Shown here: positions 13,201 to 22,899 of the stretch, piece by piece
Layout: the number at the start of each line of letters is the position of its first letter
Numbering within the stretch: the stretch's first letter is position 1
Notes under the pieces: generated by a model
The model's input: the letters and a program-made list of their open reading frames with translations, nothing else
Told to the model about the DNA's origin: nothing
Databases searched by the model: none
Assembly: GCA_005784505.1 (NCBI GenBank)
Contig: VCAZ01000038.1
Location: 3,296,609-3,360,608, forward strand
DNA length: 64,000 bases
Source: Bagarius yarrelli
Lineage: Eukaryota > Chordata > Actinopteri > Siluriformes > Sisoridae
Direction of reading: 5' to 3'
Position numbers and translations under genes: made by a program

Positions 13201-16200
13201 TCTCAGCTTGATGACATCACTTGACCCCCAACTTCTGTATATTCTATCTATATTTACTGTATCATACAAACACTCATATGTACATATCCACAGCTATAAC
13301 TACCATACTATATATACCCTTATTTGTAAATACCATATATTACATACTACTGCACCTTCTGTACATTATTTACTTTCACCTCTGTAATTATCAACCTCGT
13401 ACCCTTATTGATTACACTGCTATTTATTGTAAATAGGTCACTTACGCACTTCTGGTTAGATGCTAACTGCATTTCATTGGCTCTGTACCTTGCACAATAA
13501 CAAAGTTTAATTTATTTTAATCTAAAAAAGTCTAAAAAAAAGTTACAAATCTGAGATCTAATGGTGAAATATTAGCATTCTTGAAATGTCTCTTATTAAA
13601 ACAAACCAGGTGTATGTATTAAAAGAGATATTTTTTCAATACTATTATGACAAAATATAGGCGTCTTTGGTGTTGATAAATTGAGCCTTTTTCTCAGTTT
13701 TTTAACATTTCTGTCATAAAACAGTTGTTAAATATAATATTTGGTTTAGCTACTTACATCCTGCACTACATAACTGTCTGAGGCTTCGAGCTGTAATTTT
13801 TAAACCCTGCCTACTTCAACATTTATGCGCACTGTAAGATCCCAGCACCAAAGAAGAATTAATAAGGTATTAATTTACAACTTTTGATACAGAGGTCCGG
13901 ACCTCAGGGTCTTAAAGATGGGTACAACCCTGGTTATGGCTACAGGCAACTTGAAAGTATAAATGATCAAAAAAGATACATTTTTGCAGCAGCTTCTGTT
14001 AAGCAGCTTACTGCTATATCAGTGGCATGTGCTAACTGAGAATATTAAAAATAAGCATGACACCAGAAATATACTAGAAAATAGGGTTGTGCAGTTTAGG
14101 GAAAATATCTAGTTGTGATTTTTTTTGATATTCGGATTTAGTCTTCTTAATAGTGTGCAGCAAACATTTTCTAGATTCCTTAATTCCTTGTAGTCAGCAC
14201 AGTGTGCATGATAGTGAAAATAAGATACGGTTCAGTCGTCCGGCTAAACCACAGGTCTGTTAATATAGCATAATAGTTCCCCTAAATTGTAATGCTATAT
14301 TCAGTGTAAAGATGTTGGATTTCAATGCAGCTAAAATTTGTGCAAGACAGAGTTTTGTATCTCCTATCCAGTGCTGGGATGAGGTCATTTCCTCTTGCAA
14401 ATTACCTTTTTTGTTTGGTGTGTCACTTTGAAGCCAAAATAAAAAAGTGAATCGGGATTAGGCCTTCCGAGTAAGAGGGATCATTTCGCCATTTAACACC
14501 AAAAACCGCAAGTATTCGATCCCTTATCAATTACAAAGATTTCTGGGTCCCAGGTGTCTCTTATACAGGTAATGAGCTGGTTTACTGTATAAAAGATATC
14601 TGTCCACAGAAGCAATAAATCAATTTGGTCCCAAAAATTTTCACCATGGCCAGAACCAAAGAGCTGTCCAACAATGTGAGAGACAAGATTGTCAAACTAG
14701 GCTGGAATGGGCTATAAGCAGCTTGGTGAGAAAGTGACATTTGGTGTAATTATTGCAAACGGAAGTTAAAAAATAACTGTCACTTTCCCTCGGTCTGAGG
14801 CATGTGGTAAAATTTTATCTTAATATAAATTCACATGAATAAACATCTAGGCAAGCAAAAATGAAACAGTTTAATTGTGCACAATGATGTCTTTTCACAC
14901 ACAGCAAAGTGAGAGTACTTTGTTCGATGCTCCTTTTATATACATCCAAGAACACATGTGAATGTACATTTACATTTGCAGCATTTGGCAGACGCCCTTA
15001 TCCAGAGCGACTAACATTTTACTTATTTATACAACTGAGCAATTGGGGGTTAAGAGCCTTGCCCAAGGGCCCAGCAGTGGTGGCTTGGTGGAGCTGGGAA
15101 TTGAACCCACAATCTTTAAGTTGGGAGTCCAACACCTTAACCATGAGCCACAATGTACATTCCTGCTTCCCTGAAAAGAGGGCTATTACCAGATGTTTTC
15201 TATTAATCAGACAAAAAATCTCTTCTGTCCTGGGGCCCCAACAAAACACTAGCAAAAACTGAACATGCACTAAATTAAATGCTAATTATTAATAAAGATT
15301 ATAATAAAATTCCATCACAGACTTGATGCAAGATCTCACCTCATGGAGTTTCAATGATTATGAGAACAGGGAGCAATCAGCAGGAAGGCTCTTGTCAATA
15401 ATCTAAAGGCAGTTGGTAGCATAGTCACCAAGAAAACAATATGTAAGGTATGTACAGGCCAGTCTTTAGTCCGTCAACGAACATCTGAATTATTTAGATA
15501 GAGACCAAAAGTGAGCTCTATGGCATCAACTTAACTTGCTGTGTTTGGAGAAGGAGGAATGCTGTCTATGACCCCAAAAATACCATCATTGACCATAAAA
15601 GTGGAAAAATGTATACCTTGGGTGGTGTTTTGCTGCTAAAGGGCCTCCTCTCCTCAGCCAAGGCATGGTTTGTGGATAGGTATTCCAGCATGAAAATAAC
15701 CCAAGACATTTGGCCAATCAACAAAGGGGTGGTTTAGGAAGTGGTACATTAAGGTCCTAGAGTGACCAAGCCAGTCTCCAGATCTTAATCCCATAGAAAA
15801 TCTGTGGCGGGAGCAGAAGGTTTGAGTTCCCAAACGTCAGCCTTAAATCGTAAATGACTGAGAGAATCTGCTAAGTGGAGTGGAACAAAATTCCTTCTGA
15901 TGTGTGTGCAAATCTGGCGGTCAACTACAAGAAAGGGCTGACCTCTGTGATTGCCAACAAGGGTTTTGCCAAGTACCAAGTCTTGGTTTCTGAAGCGGTG
16001 AAATGATTATTTTGCTCATTAAAATAAAAAAAAAAAAACAACTGATAATTTTTTTTATCACATTTTTGTTAGTGGGCAGACGCACATAATCAGCAGGGGA
16101 CTTTTTTTAATTGTAATCTTAAACACCATTGGTTATTTGCCCTGTTCCGGAAGTATGCCGTGATCAATAATTCAAAATGTGACCATATCACCTTAAACAT

Positions 16201-19200
16201 GGCTTCGTCAGAGGACTACCATGTAAATTGTTACTTAACCTGTTTAATTGCAATTTGAGAACATGCATTTCACTCCTCAGACCTTCAAAACATCTAAACT
16301 TTATGCCTTATTTGATATAGTGACTTGTAGGAAACAGCATAGTAAGTAATTAGACTTACACATTTAAAACTTAAAATAAAAGTAACATATATAATGATAT
16401 ACGTTTAAATTTTACTTCATAACTTTATTACTAATGTTTGTTAAACAATGTTTGAACGTTAATACAAACAAATCATTCAACGCAGGGTAATTTATATTTT
16501 AAATACAGAAACTAAGACATGGAAACCACCATGTAAAATTCAAAAATTTAAAATAACAAAAATAAAATAAAAGGTAAAATAAAATCTAACATGGTCTCAA
16601 CATTTTTAAAGAGGAAAATAAATAATAAAATAAAATAATGTTAACTTTAACAGCATACGTGTTTTTTCCTTCAATCCATCTGGTGGATAATTCATAACTT
16701 ACCATAACTCATCTGCATCTGTGGAAATGGTTTCCTTTGTTCACAGGCCTTTGTTCCCTCACTTCTTGCAGAATCCTGAGTGACATTTTTTGCAATCAAA
16801 GATCTACTGCTATGGCCAAGAGGTGGTTTTCCATGTCTTCTTAGGAGATCCAGGGACACGGATCGCTAAAAGGCCAGTAGGTCACATTCAATACCAACAT
16901 CATCTCTGAACAACAACCAGCTTTTCACCACAGCACTTCGAAGGAACCAAGAACCACCACCACTTCTTTGATCTTATTGTAGCCTCATCTTGACACAAAG
17001 ATCATGCAAATCCACACCCACCATGTTTGGGTTGCATGTAAGGAAACACATGGGTTGTGGAACTTTGTCATAGGCTTTTTTCTCTTTGTTCCACCTGTTT
17101 ACAGCAACCTCATAATACTTTCCAGCAGCATCTGTTGCCATGATTACAACATTGTTGTCTTTCCACCGTACCAATAGATTTTCCCCATGGGTAAGGGCTT
17201 CAGAGCTTCCACAAGGCATTTTTTGAATTTTTTTTACATCTGTAAAAGGAACATCATGCAGGCGGCAGAGTGCCAAGGCATCCTTTACCTCGTTTTGCCA
17301 TTTTATCAAGGTGACTTAGTGAGGTAAAAAAAGATTGTCATGTACAACGTTACACCCTGAAGGAACCGCCGCTTGTTCAGCTAGACCAAGGACTACACTT
17401 GGACCCTGTTCTAGGCCAATTTTAGGGAGATGTGTGGGCACTCCACAATAGGGCTCCATATGATGCATGTACCCTGTAGGTAATGAATGGCTCCACAATT
17501 TATACCCAAATCTGATTGTTTTTTCACTGATAAATTGCTTGCCAAAAATAATGCCATACCCAAAATTTTTCTCTGTTGATGAAAGCATGATACCTTATTA
17601 TGGTGCCTGGTACTTCCCATCTGACCCATCACTATTACAGTTACATATTGTCTAGGAGGTTTAACACATTTTTATTTTCATTGTCAATAGAATAGATCAG
17701 TAAAAGAATCTTTAGTAATGATATGTTTTCATAGTAAATCTACCTAAATTGGTATATTTAATTTTACATACAAAACAACTCAGTTACATATTACTACTTT
17801 ATCAATGTATAAAATTACACTGTTGAAAGTAGTAAAGCTGTACTATTTTATTCACAAAAGAATTTGCTGCAGAAAAGTGACAAAATATTAAGATATAAAT
17901 CTTTGTTAGCCATTATTGGTATAATAAACCCTGAGTATGAGATACAGCAAGTACATAAGATTACCCCACCTCTGAACATCAAGTATAATCATAAAATCCT
18001 ACACCTGACCTTAAATGTAAAAAAAAAAGATCTCAGGGGGTGTGAAGACTACTTGATTAAAGAATAATATGATTAAAGAATACACCAAACTTTGTCAAAA
18101 TAGTACAGGAATGATTCACGCATGCTGTGAGATGGTTTGAATGAGCTTGCAAAGGTTTAAAACAAGCTTGCGGGCTGTCGTTTCGTCACGTGTACATCTG
18201 ATACCCTGTTTTTTTTTTGGCATTCATTTTCCGCCATACAGCAACATCTCAAATCTAGCAGCCCGGAATAAACATACAACTAAACTGAAATAACTTTGAC
18301 TGCAAGAGGACTAAGCCAGTGAAGTAATTTGACAGCAACAGTAACTGATCATGTCCAAGACAGAATTGAAACGGTTATCTTGTTTAAACATTCATAGCCT
18401 TGACTACATTTTAAGTTTAGCATTCTTGTTTTTTGCCTATTGCACTAATATATTGTGTTGATTACATTTTTTATGCTTTTTTGTTATTCTATGTAGTGGC
18501 TCAGGAACCTGTAAAAAAAAAAAAAATGTAAACATTTAAGAACTGGGGTCGAGTTCAAGGTATCAGTATCAATCTAACATTTACACCTGACAATATAGAT
18601 CAAATAATTTCACTTGTAATTTTTTTAAATATTTTTTTTCTAATTCACCAAACAAGCACTTATCTGAGCATGCATAATTTGCCCTTTTTAAAAAATAATA
18701 AATTTAGTTTTTCAAATGTTTTAACTTCTATTTTCAGGTACATGTGGCTGTAAACTAACATTACATGATGCCACAGTTAATCATCCAGTGGTCAGAATGA
18801 GTGTCTTGTACACAAAGCACCAAATTCTCCAATATAAGATACACAAATAATGGCTGTATGATGAGTTCTAAAATGTTTGCTGAAATTAGAGAGGTGCACA
18901 CACTTTTGTAAGATACTGTATGAAGTGTTACATTTAAAAAAAAAGTATAAAATGTAACTATAAAATAAAACATGACCCATGTATGTACAGTATGTCACAG
19001 AAGTGAGTACACCCCTTACATTTCTTGTAAATATTAATTATATCTTTTTATGTGAAAACACTAAAGAAATAAAACTCTGCTACAATGCAAAGTAGTGAAT
19101 GGCCATCTTATATACAGAAAGCAGGGTGTGTATATAAATATGCGAATTTACAAAAAACAAGCAAAGTTTACTCAGAGCATTTGTGACAGCAGCCAACATC

Positions 19201-21140
19201 ACGGCACCATCTTGATTCCACTGATAATTGCAGTAAATTGAAAATGTTTTTTATTTAATTGCCCACTTAGGGAAAATACCAACCTGTTTGGAAAATGTGT
19301 CCCCTTATAAATTGCAGAGCTTCTACTACTGTCAGAAACTTACGATGGAAGTCAATATGGGAAAAGACCATTTAAGCTTCCGTAACCGGAATTACGAAGG
19401 CTTAGAAAAGTCATAGCACACCAAGTTTGTTGCATGTTGCTACTGATAATAATGTTTAAATAGCAGAACAGCAAATTGGCCTTTTTTAAGCCAACATATT
19501 AAAAAGGTAAAAGTTTAGTATTTTCACATTGTTATAGGGCCTGTTATTGTGTGAACATTTTAAGCAAGTTTAAAGCATTTAAGCAAACAAAACAATAACA
19601 TTTGTTACTTTATAATGAGGACCAAAGATGCACAATACATCATTTTAGTGACATCACCACATTGATGCATTTGCAATATTCACATTAAAAATGTGCAATG
19701 TGAAGTGGGGATTATAGAAGTTGACTGCACAATAGATCAGAACGCATATGATTTATGGATTAAGTGCTTAATAAAAAGTTTAATAACACAGGGAAAGTTT
19801 CGCTTTTGCACATTATTTAAGGGCTGATAATATGTAAACATTTCAATCTAGTTTAAAGCATTCCTAATTATGAGCCATTTTAAATCATTATAAAAATGCA
19901 TTTTGAAATGAGCCAATTTATGCTTACAAAAATGATCAAATTCTACTGTAGAATATTTTTAATAATTCATCTTTAACGTCACCATAATTCCTAACTCTGA
20001 TTATATCCGTATAAAAAACAAATTTCAAATTTAGTTGATCACACCAATTCAGATCACTTACGAAAGACCCTATTCATGCTTATTTTACCCCATGCCTACA
20101 TAAGGTAAAATATAAACAGCACTGACTATGACCGAGCTGCATTCTTGAGGGAGGGAGATAGAATGGATGACATTTGATTGTTAGAAGTTCCAAACTTGGT
20201 GTGCAGGAGCGTAAGAGAGGAACAATGTTCGCACAGTCGCACCAGTGGTTCTTAACCATAAGACACACTCCACCTCACTGACTCAATTGTTTTGTCCATG
20301 CGGTAAACCAGGTAAAAACCTTTGTCTCAGTGAAGCAGAAAAGATTGCAGTCTCAAATGTCCCTCTGTAACTTGACCCTTGCCCTGAGGTCATTGAGCTT
20401 GTTTTCTAGAGACTAAACGTTGGCTAACAGGACAGGTAAGGGAGCTTGTTTCCCTTTCTTCCTTAGGATCTCGCTCAGCTAACATGGATCCGGGATTAAA
20501 AACAGTAGAAGATGAGTGCATTGTAAATCAATAGATATGAGTGGCTCTGTCATATGTAACGATGGCTATCTTATATACAGAAAGCGGGGTGTGTATATAA
20601 ATATGCAGAAAATAAACAAAAAAGGGGTCTTCCTTAAGTGAATTGATTTGGTTTGATCAACTATCAATTTGAAAACTTAATTTTATTTTCTCTATTTCTA
20701 TTTGAAATAAGCTTCTCGTGCAATATATTAACAGATTGTATTATAGATACAAAATAGTTAGTTTTCATTTGTCTCAATACATGTACTGTGTTTAATTCTT
20801 ATTCAATGCCACCAAAATCAGTAGGAAAAAAATTGTCAGACCTATTTCCGCGTTTATTGCTTTTACCGCTAAGTATGTAAACGCCGAGATTATAAATGCG
20901 AGTTTTTGTGAAACGCGAAATTGAAACTGCAGTAAAATATTTTAACTATAAACATATAAACAAGCTGACGGCGTTTAACTGCAACTTACCCGCATACACC
21001 GAGTTTTTATCCAGACCCTGCATTTCATCCCCAATTATGTCGACTTGTTTATCCATAGTTTCGCTGAAGTAATCTCGTAATTCCTTTGCTCGGCGACTTT
21101 TGCCGCTGCAAGGAAAGCCACATATTATAATTAAGGGCAT
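2882..21140 (-). CDS. kti12: KTI12 homolog, Elongator-associated P-loop ATPase (9 coding exons)
   Basis: Exons on the minus strand: 21140-20990, 8813-8762, 8655-8603, 8523-8468, 8374-8295, 8070-7911, 5968-5906, 5797-5698 and 3000-2882. They total 834 nt and encode 277 residues plus stop. All junctions used are GT-AG and keep frame. The start is the ATG of MPLIIICGFPCSGKSRR; the frame is open further upstream, but this start matches the family. The Walker A motif is G8-FPCS-GKS (residues 8-15), a Walker B-like IIILD lies at 75-79 and is followed by SLNYIKG. Family signatures RFEVPDSRNRWDSPLFT (exon 6) and RRQFISYTKMHP (exon 9) are clear. KTI12 is known to bind tRNA and to support Elongator-dependent wobble-uridine modification. 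Intron 1 spans 12.2 kb. The exon 8/9 junction is uncertain: the acceptor used is the only canonical one found in phase, but the family alignment would prefer a slightly different join. Confidence 0.93.
3480..3960 (-). mobile_element. Rex1-like LINE, reverse transcriptase fragment
   Basis: Minus-strand reading contains pieces like LLELNTSLCNWIL and a product of the ADD-box neighbourhood. It is similar to the longer copy at 29100-29330, which shares the cagttgcagagggaggtgtt segment. It lies in kti12 intron 8, is truncated at both ends and has stops and frameshifts. Confidence 0.6.
4207..4255. repeat. (TA)n(CA)n microsatellite
   Basis: A short run of TA is followed by about 17 CA units, ending at the TA target site of the adjoining Tc1 element. 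Confidence 0.95.
4256..5588 (+). mobile_element. Tc1/mariner element with decayed transposase
   Basis: The ends are an inverted pair, TACAGTCATGTGAAAAAA at 4256 and TTTTTTACATGACTGTA ending at 5588, with TA at each outer edge, as expected for Tc1 insertion. The plus-strand frame at 4830-5060 gives a piece of Tc1 transposase (YGRCARRKPLLSKKN, LKFAKENIDKGQDFQNKVIW). Downstream the catalytic region is broken (WNGRVKAQI at about 5210), with a large internal loss. It lies in kti12 intron 8. Confidence 0.88.
6641..7770 (+). mobile_element. Tc1-like element with internal deletion
   Basis: The ends read TACAACCCGAAATCCAGAA and TTCTGAAATTTGGGTTGTA, an imperfect inverted pair flanked by TA. Plus-strand 6945-7380 corresponds to the transposase N-terminal half (MGRGS-like start; then PLLVNTIRQAICRCELKLYH and WAKAHLK). 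At about 7380 it jumps to the C-terminal part (DLSPIESIWRIIKQK), so most of the DDE core is missing. It lies in kti12 intron 6. The 200-bp element at 40731-40932 has the same ends. Confidence 0.85.
9225..9650 (+). mobile_element. Rex1/CR1-like LINE 3' end with (TCTAA)8 tail
   Basis: It begins in the reverse transcriptase (LFVNFNTAFNTVSPSKL, then KLEQLGISTKFCNW), jumps by internal deletion to the non-coding 3' region, and ends in the conserved tail cacttctggttagatgctaac followed by eight perfect TCTAA units. The same 3' tail recurs at 13437-13510. It lies in kti12 intron 1. Confidence 0.7.
9611..9650 (+). repeat. (TCTAA)8 perfect tandem repeat
   Basis: Eight uninterrupted 5-bp units at the 3' end of the preceding LINE copy, best read as that LINE's terminal microsatellite. 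Confidence 0.95.
9656..10085 (+). mobile_element. Rex1-like LINE, reverse transcriptase C-terminus and 3' region
   Basis: The plus strand reads CQREGDIFKDLFHPNCGLFT, then LLPSGRRYRYIRLKN and FFPVAISALNS before a stop near 9898, followed by a pyrimidine-rich 3' region with AATAAA near 10075. The LPSGRRYR motif is typical of the last part of many fish LINE polyproteins. Confidence 0.7.
10673..10891 (-). mobile_element. tRNA-derived SINE copy
   Basis: The 3' tail starts at 10673 (ttacatttgcagtatttggc) and the tRNA-like head lies near 10891 on the minus strand. The head shows a B-box-like GGTTCGATTCCC. A short 3-fold duplication of the head (ccttaaccatgagccacc) lies at 10838-10891. Confidence 0.8.
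10896..11876 (+). mobile_element. L2-type LINE, reverse transcriptase end and 3' region
   Basis: The plus strand carries pieces such as AMTSRLDNCNAVVLHA (11275-11328) and a run resembling SALHWLPYKYQI, then a 3' region with ggttccttgacgctattgcc and ending ctatataaataaaggtgact, the usual L2 tail. It is inserted in the L1-like element and adjoins the SINE. Confidence 0.75.
13205..13535 (+). mobile_element. LINE 3' untranslated tail
   Basis: Matches the tail of the 9225-9650 copy (cacttctggttagatgctaa, cattggctctgtac) and lies immediately 5' of the L1-like element's 5' end. No coding portion remains. Confidence 0.6.
13536..14440. other. kti12 intron 1 DNA, nothing recognised
   Basis: AT-rich sequence without a usable frame, clear inverted repeat or recognisable transposon motif. 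It may hold old, unrecognisable insertions. Confidence 0.4.
14803..15318. mobile_element. MITE-like insert inside the Tc1 fossil
   Basis: This roughly 515-bp segment splits a continuous Tc1 homology. Its ends form an imperfect inverted pair: TGTGGTAAAATTTTATCTTA at the left, and TGTGATGGAATTTTATTATA as the reverse complement of the right. No coding frame of its own was found. The superfamily is not identified, and hAT-like is only a guess. Confidence 0.5.
14971..15151 (-). mobile_element. Full-length tRNA-derived SINE with 10-bp target duplication
   Basis: It is flanked by exact copies of AATGTACATT (14961-14970 and 15152-15161). The tRNA-like head is at the right end with a B-box-like GGTTCAATTCCC, and the LINE-like tail is at the left. 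It is nested in the MITE-like insert. Confidence 0.88.
16126..16729. other. kti12 intron 1 DNA, nothing recognised
   Basis: AT-rich, with runs such as aataaaataaaa at 16550-16640. No frame or transposon motif seen. Confidence 0.4.
16730..17645 (-). pseudogene. piggyBac-type transposase relic
   Basis: Minus-strand pieces run in order. An upstream part at 17645-17316 contains ESMIPYYG-like and KQFISEKTIRFGYKLWSHSL, then YCGVPTHLPKIGLEQGPSVV and NVVHDNLFLPH. A second frame at 17309-16974 contains LVRWKDNNVVIMATDAA and PNMVGVDLHDLCVKMRLQ. A C-terminal tail continues to 16730. The pattern matches the core and C-terminal parts of piggyBac-like transposases. At least one frameshift at about 17312 and a second near 17590 break it. 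No terminal repeats identified. It lies in kti12 intron 1. Confidence 0.8.
17646..18755. other. kti12 intron 1 DNA, nothing recognised
   Basis: AT-rich. The open frame at 17864-18067 is short, lysine-rich and shows no family resemblance, so it is treated as chance. Confidence 0.4.
18756..19098. mobile_element. Two Tc1 terminal fragments, abutting
   Basis: 18756-18933 matches one terminal part of the Tc1 family seen at 43.6-45.4 kb (shared catccagtggt, atataagatacacaaa and aaaatgtttgctgaaattag) and ends in tactgta. 18987-19098 is the opposite terminus type (tacagtatgtcacagaagtg, agtacacccctta). About 50 bp separates them. Both lack transposase. Confidence 0.7.
19101..19143 (+). repeat. Direct repeat, copy 1
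   Basis: A 43-bp segment beginning ggccatcttatatacagaaa and ending tatataaatatgc. It recurs almost exactly at 20564-20606 in the same orientation, about 1.46 kb away. Confidence 0.85.
19144..20084. other. kti12 intron 1 DNA, nothing recognised
   Basis: Lies between the two direct repeats. AT-rich, with no coding frame or transposon motif seen. Confidence 0.4.
20085..20500 (-). mobile_element. LINE endonuclease fragment
   Basis: Minus-strand 20212-20130 reads SCTPSLELLTIKCHPFYLPP, a segment of the endonuclease domain of the Rex1-like LINE family also seen at 48326-48072. The rest is too decayed to place with certainty. Confidence 0.5.
20564..20606 (+). repeat. Direct repeat, copy 2
   Basis: Near-identical to 19101-19143 (ggctatcttatatacagaaa against ggccatcttatatacagaaa). 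Confidence 0.85.
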
Positions 21141-21272
21141 TTTCTCACAATATCTCACGCTTGTCCTGTTCTTTTCTAAACAAAAAAAAACTATGATCTC
21201 TAACTGACACGGAAGTAAACTACGTCCCTGGAGACGGGCGTCGCTGCAGACCACGAGCGAGTCAAACAGGAA
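21141..21272 (-). promoter_or_regulatory. kti12: kti12 5' flank, presumed promoter and 5' UTR
   Basis: Immediately upstream of the kti12 ATG on the minus strand. It is GC-richer than its surroundings (acgtccctggagacgggcgt). No TATA box is evident. The role is inferred from position only. Confidence 0.4.
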
Positions 21273-21365
21273 GTACTACTACTACTACTACGTCTACTCT
21301 ACGTCGTCGTCTACGTCGTCTTCTTCTTCTTCTTTTTCTTCTGCTTCTTCTTCTTCTTCTTCTTT
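21273..21365. repeat. Triplet-repeat tract (ACT/CGT/CTT)
   Basis: About 90 bp of 3-bp periodicity: TACTACTACTAC, then mixed ACGTCGTCGTCT, then CTTCTTCTT runs to 21365. It lies about 130-225 bp upstream of the kti12 start codon. Confidence 0.95.
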
Positions 21366-21879
21366 TAAAAATTTTAATTGCGGTTGTCAAACTTACTTAA
21401 AAGGTGCATTTCCACCACCTACTGGAAAGGAGTGTGAAACGCACAATGAACAGGACATTTAGAACCAAGAGCTACTTATTTAACAAAAAAAAAAATCCCT
21501 ATGAAAAAAACGTTATCCTGAACCCCATTAAACAATCCTGTTAATAGACAACTAATTCAAGATATATTCTTGATTGTTTGGGTCCATTACCTAACAAAAC
21601 ATGGATTGACATAATTTATTTCGAAATATGTTCCATTCTCATGTTTTCCTATTCTGTGTAAGCACTAATTTAATGAACCATGTCCAATACACACTCTTTC
21701 TATTAATGAATCCTTTTTCTGTTTCTCTGAACCAACTTTTCCTTGTATGCATAATAAATATCTATCTATTGTTCTCTCTTTACATTTATTTTGCCACTAT
21801 TTCCTGTACTCCTTTCGATATTATCACTTTTATTTTTGATTTACTTAATTTAATTTAATTTAATTACTTAATTTGATTT
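21366..21879. other. Intergenic AT-rich DNA
   Basis: No recognised element. A short TTTAATTTAATT-type repeat lies near 21840-21880. Confidence 0.4.
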
Positions 21880-22265
21880 AATTAATTACTTTTAATTTCA
21901 GTGTCTATTTGTGAATGATTTAACGCCTGTTTGGCCTGATGATCAGCTTACTCATTTCCTCTCATATCTGATGGAACCCACACAAAGTCCATACTGTTTT
22001 TTTCTAAAAAGACTCATTACTTCATTTATAATGTCTTGTCTTGCTAATGATTTTCCCCTTGACAAACTGCTTAACACTGCCTTGGTTGAATTTCTTCAAT
22101 CCATTAAAGTGCCAATAAGATTGCTATTAGTTCTGCAGTAAATAAAGAAATATAATCTAAAATTCTTTTTGACATTTTAATTTTGAATAGGGGAATATAT
22201 ACTGCTACAGCTGTTCTCCCAGCTAAAGGAATTGCTGACCAAGCCCCAATAGGGGCAATATGTAT
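21880..22265 (-). mobile_element. I/Nimb-type LINE, RNase H domain fragment
   Basis: The minus strand reads GRTAVAVYIPLFKIKMSKRI, then LDYISLFTAELIAILLAL, then a stop and WIEEIQP. Further on come VLSSLSRGKSLARQDIINEV and MSLFRKKQYGL. This order (strand 1, the TAE-like second acidic site, then the later helices) matches the RNase H domain at the end of I-clade LINE polyproteins. Several stops. The plus-strand piece at 22.9-23.25 kb is a second copy in the opposite orientation. Confidence 0.55.
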
Positions 22266-22700
22266 GTCACATATCTTTTTATGTGAAAACACTAAAGAAA
22301 TGAAACTCTGCTACAATGTAACGTAGTGAATGTACAGCTTGTGTAACAGTGTAAATTTGCTGTCCCATCAAAAAAACCCCACAGCCATTAATGTCTAAAC
22401 CCCTGGCAACAAAAGTGAGTACACCCCTAAGAGGAAATGTCCAAATTGGGTCCAAAATGTCAATATTGTTTATGGCCACCATTATTTTCCAGCACTGCCT
22501 TAACCCTCTTGGAAATGGAGTTCACCAGAGCTTCACAGGACATCACGGAGCTGGTTGGAGACCTTACTTTCCTCCACTTTCCATTTGAGGATGCCCCACA
22601 GATGCTCAATAGGGTTTAGGTCTGGAGACATGCTTGGCCAGTCCATCACCTATACCCTCAGCTTCTTTAGAAAGGCAGTGGTCGTCTTGGAGGTGTGTTT

Positions 22701-22702
<2 letters not shown>
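22264..22702. mobile_element. Truncated Tc1 terminal fragment
   Basis: It starts at tatgtcacatatctttttat and follows the non-coding terminus, then the C-terminal transposase part in reverse (gatgccccacagatgctcaa, cttggccagtccatcacc encode DLNPIEHLWGIL-type residues on the minus strand). It ends abruptly at a (TA)n tract at 22703. Confidence 0.75.

Positions 22703-22785
<83 letters not shown>
22703..22785. repeat. (TA)n(CA)n microsatellite
   Basis: About 70 bp of TA with one TATT break, followed by ACACAC. It truncates the Tc1 copy. Confidence 0.95.
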
Positions 22786-22786
<1 letters not shown>

Positions 22787-22899
22787 ATACATCTATACTG
22801 ATGAGTGCATATTTCAGAATTTTAAATATCAATTGCTAAAAGATTAACATTTAATTTGTCAATCTATGCTGTTAAAACAATCGTTATTATAATAGGATT

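Larger units (their letters stand above)
14441..16125 (+). mobile_element. Tc1-like transposon fossil, interrupted by a nested insert
   Basis: The transposase start is at 14646 (MARTKELSNNVRDKIVKL) and stops after 24 codons. After the insert at 14803-15318 the homology resumes (MQDLTSWSFNDYENREQSAG). It continues through NAVYDPKNTIIDHKSGK, VFQHENNPRHLANQQRGGL and VLE-PSQSPDLNPIENLW (15770-15810), and ends near TSVIANKGFAK at 15960. The 3' end at about 16060-16115 (gtgggcagacgcacataatc, cagcaggggac) matches the inverted terminal region of this family. Many frameshifts. Confidence 0.8.

Noticed and set aside
22555..22839. A 94-codon plus-strand frame ending in a YI repeat
   Set aside because: It is Tc1 antisense running into a (TA)n microsatellite, which gives an artificial Tyr-Ile repeat.
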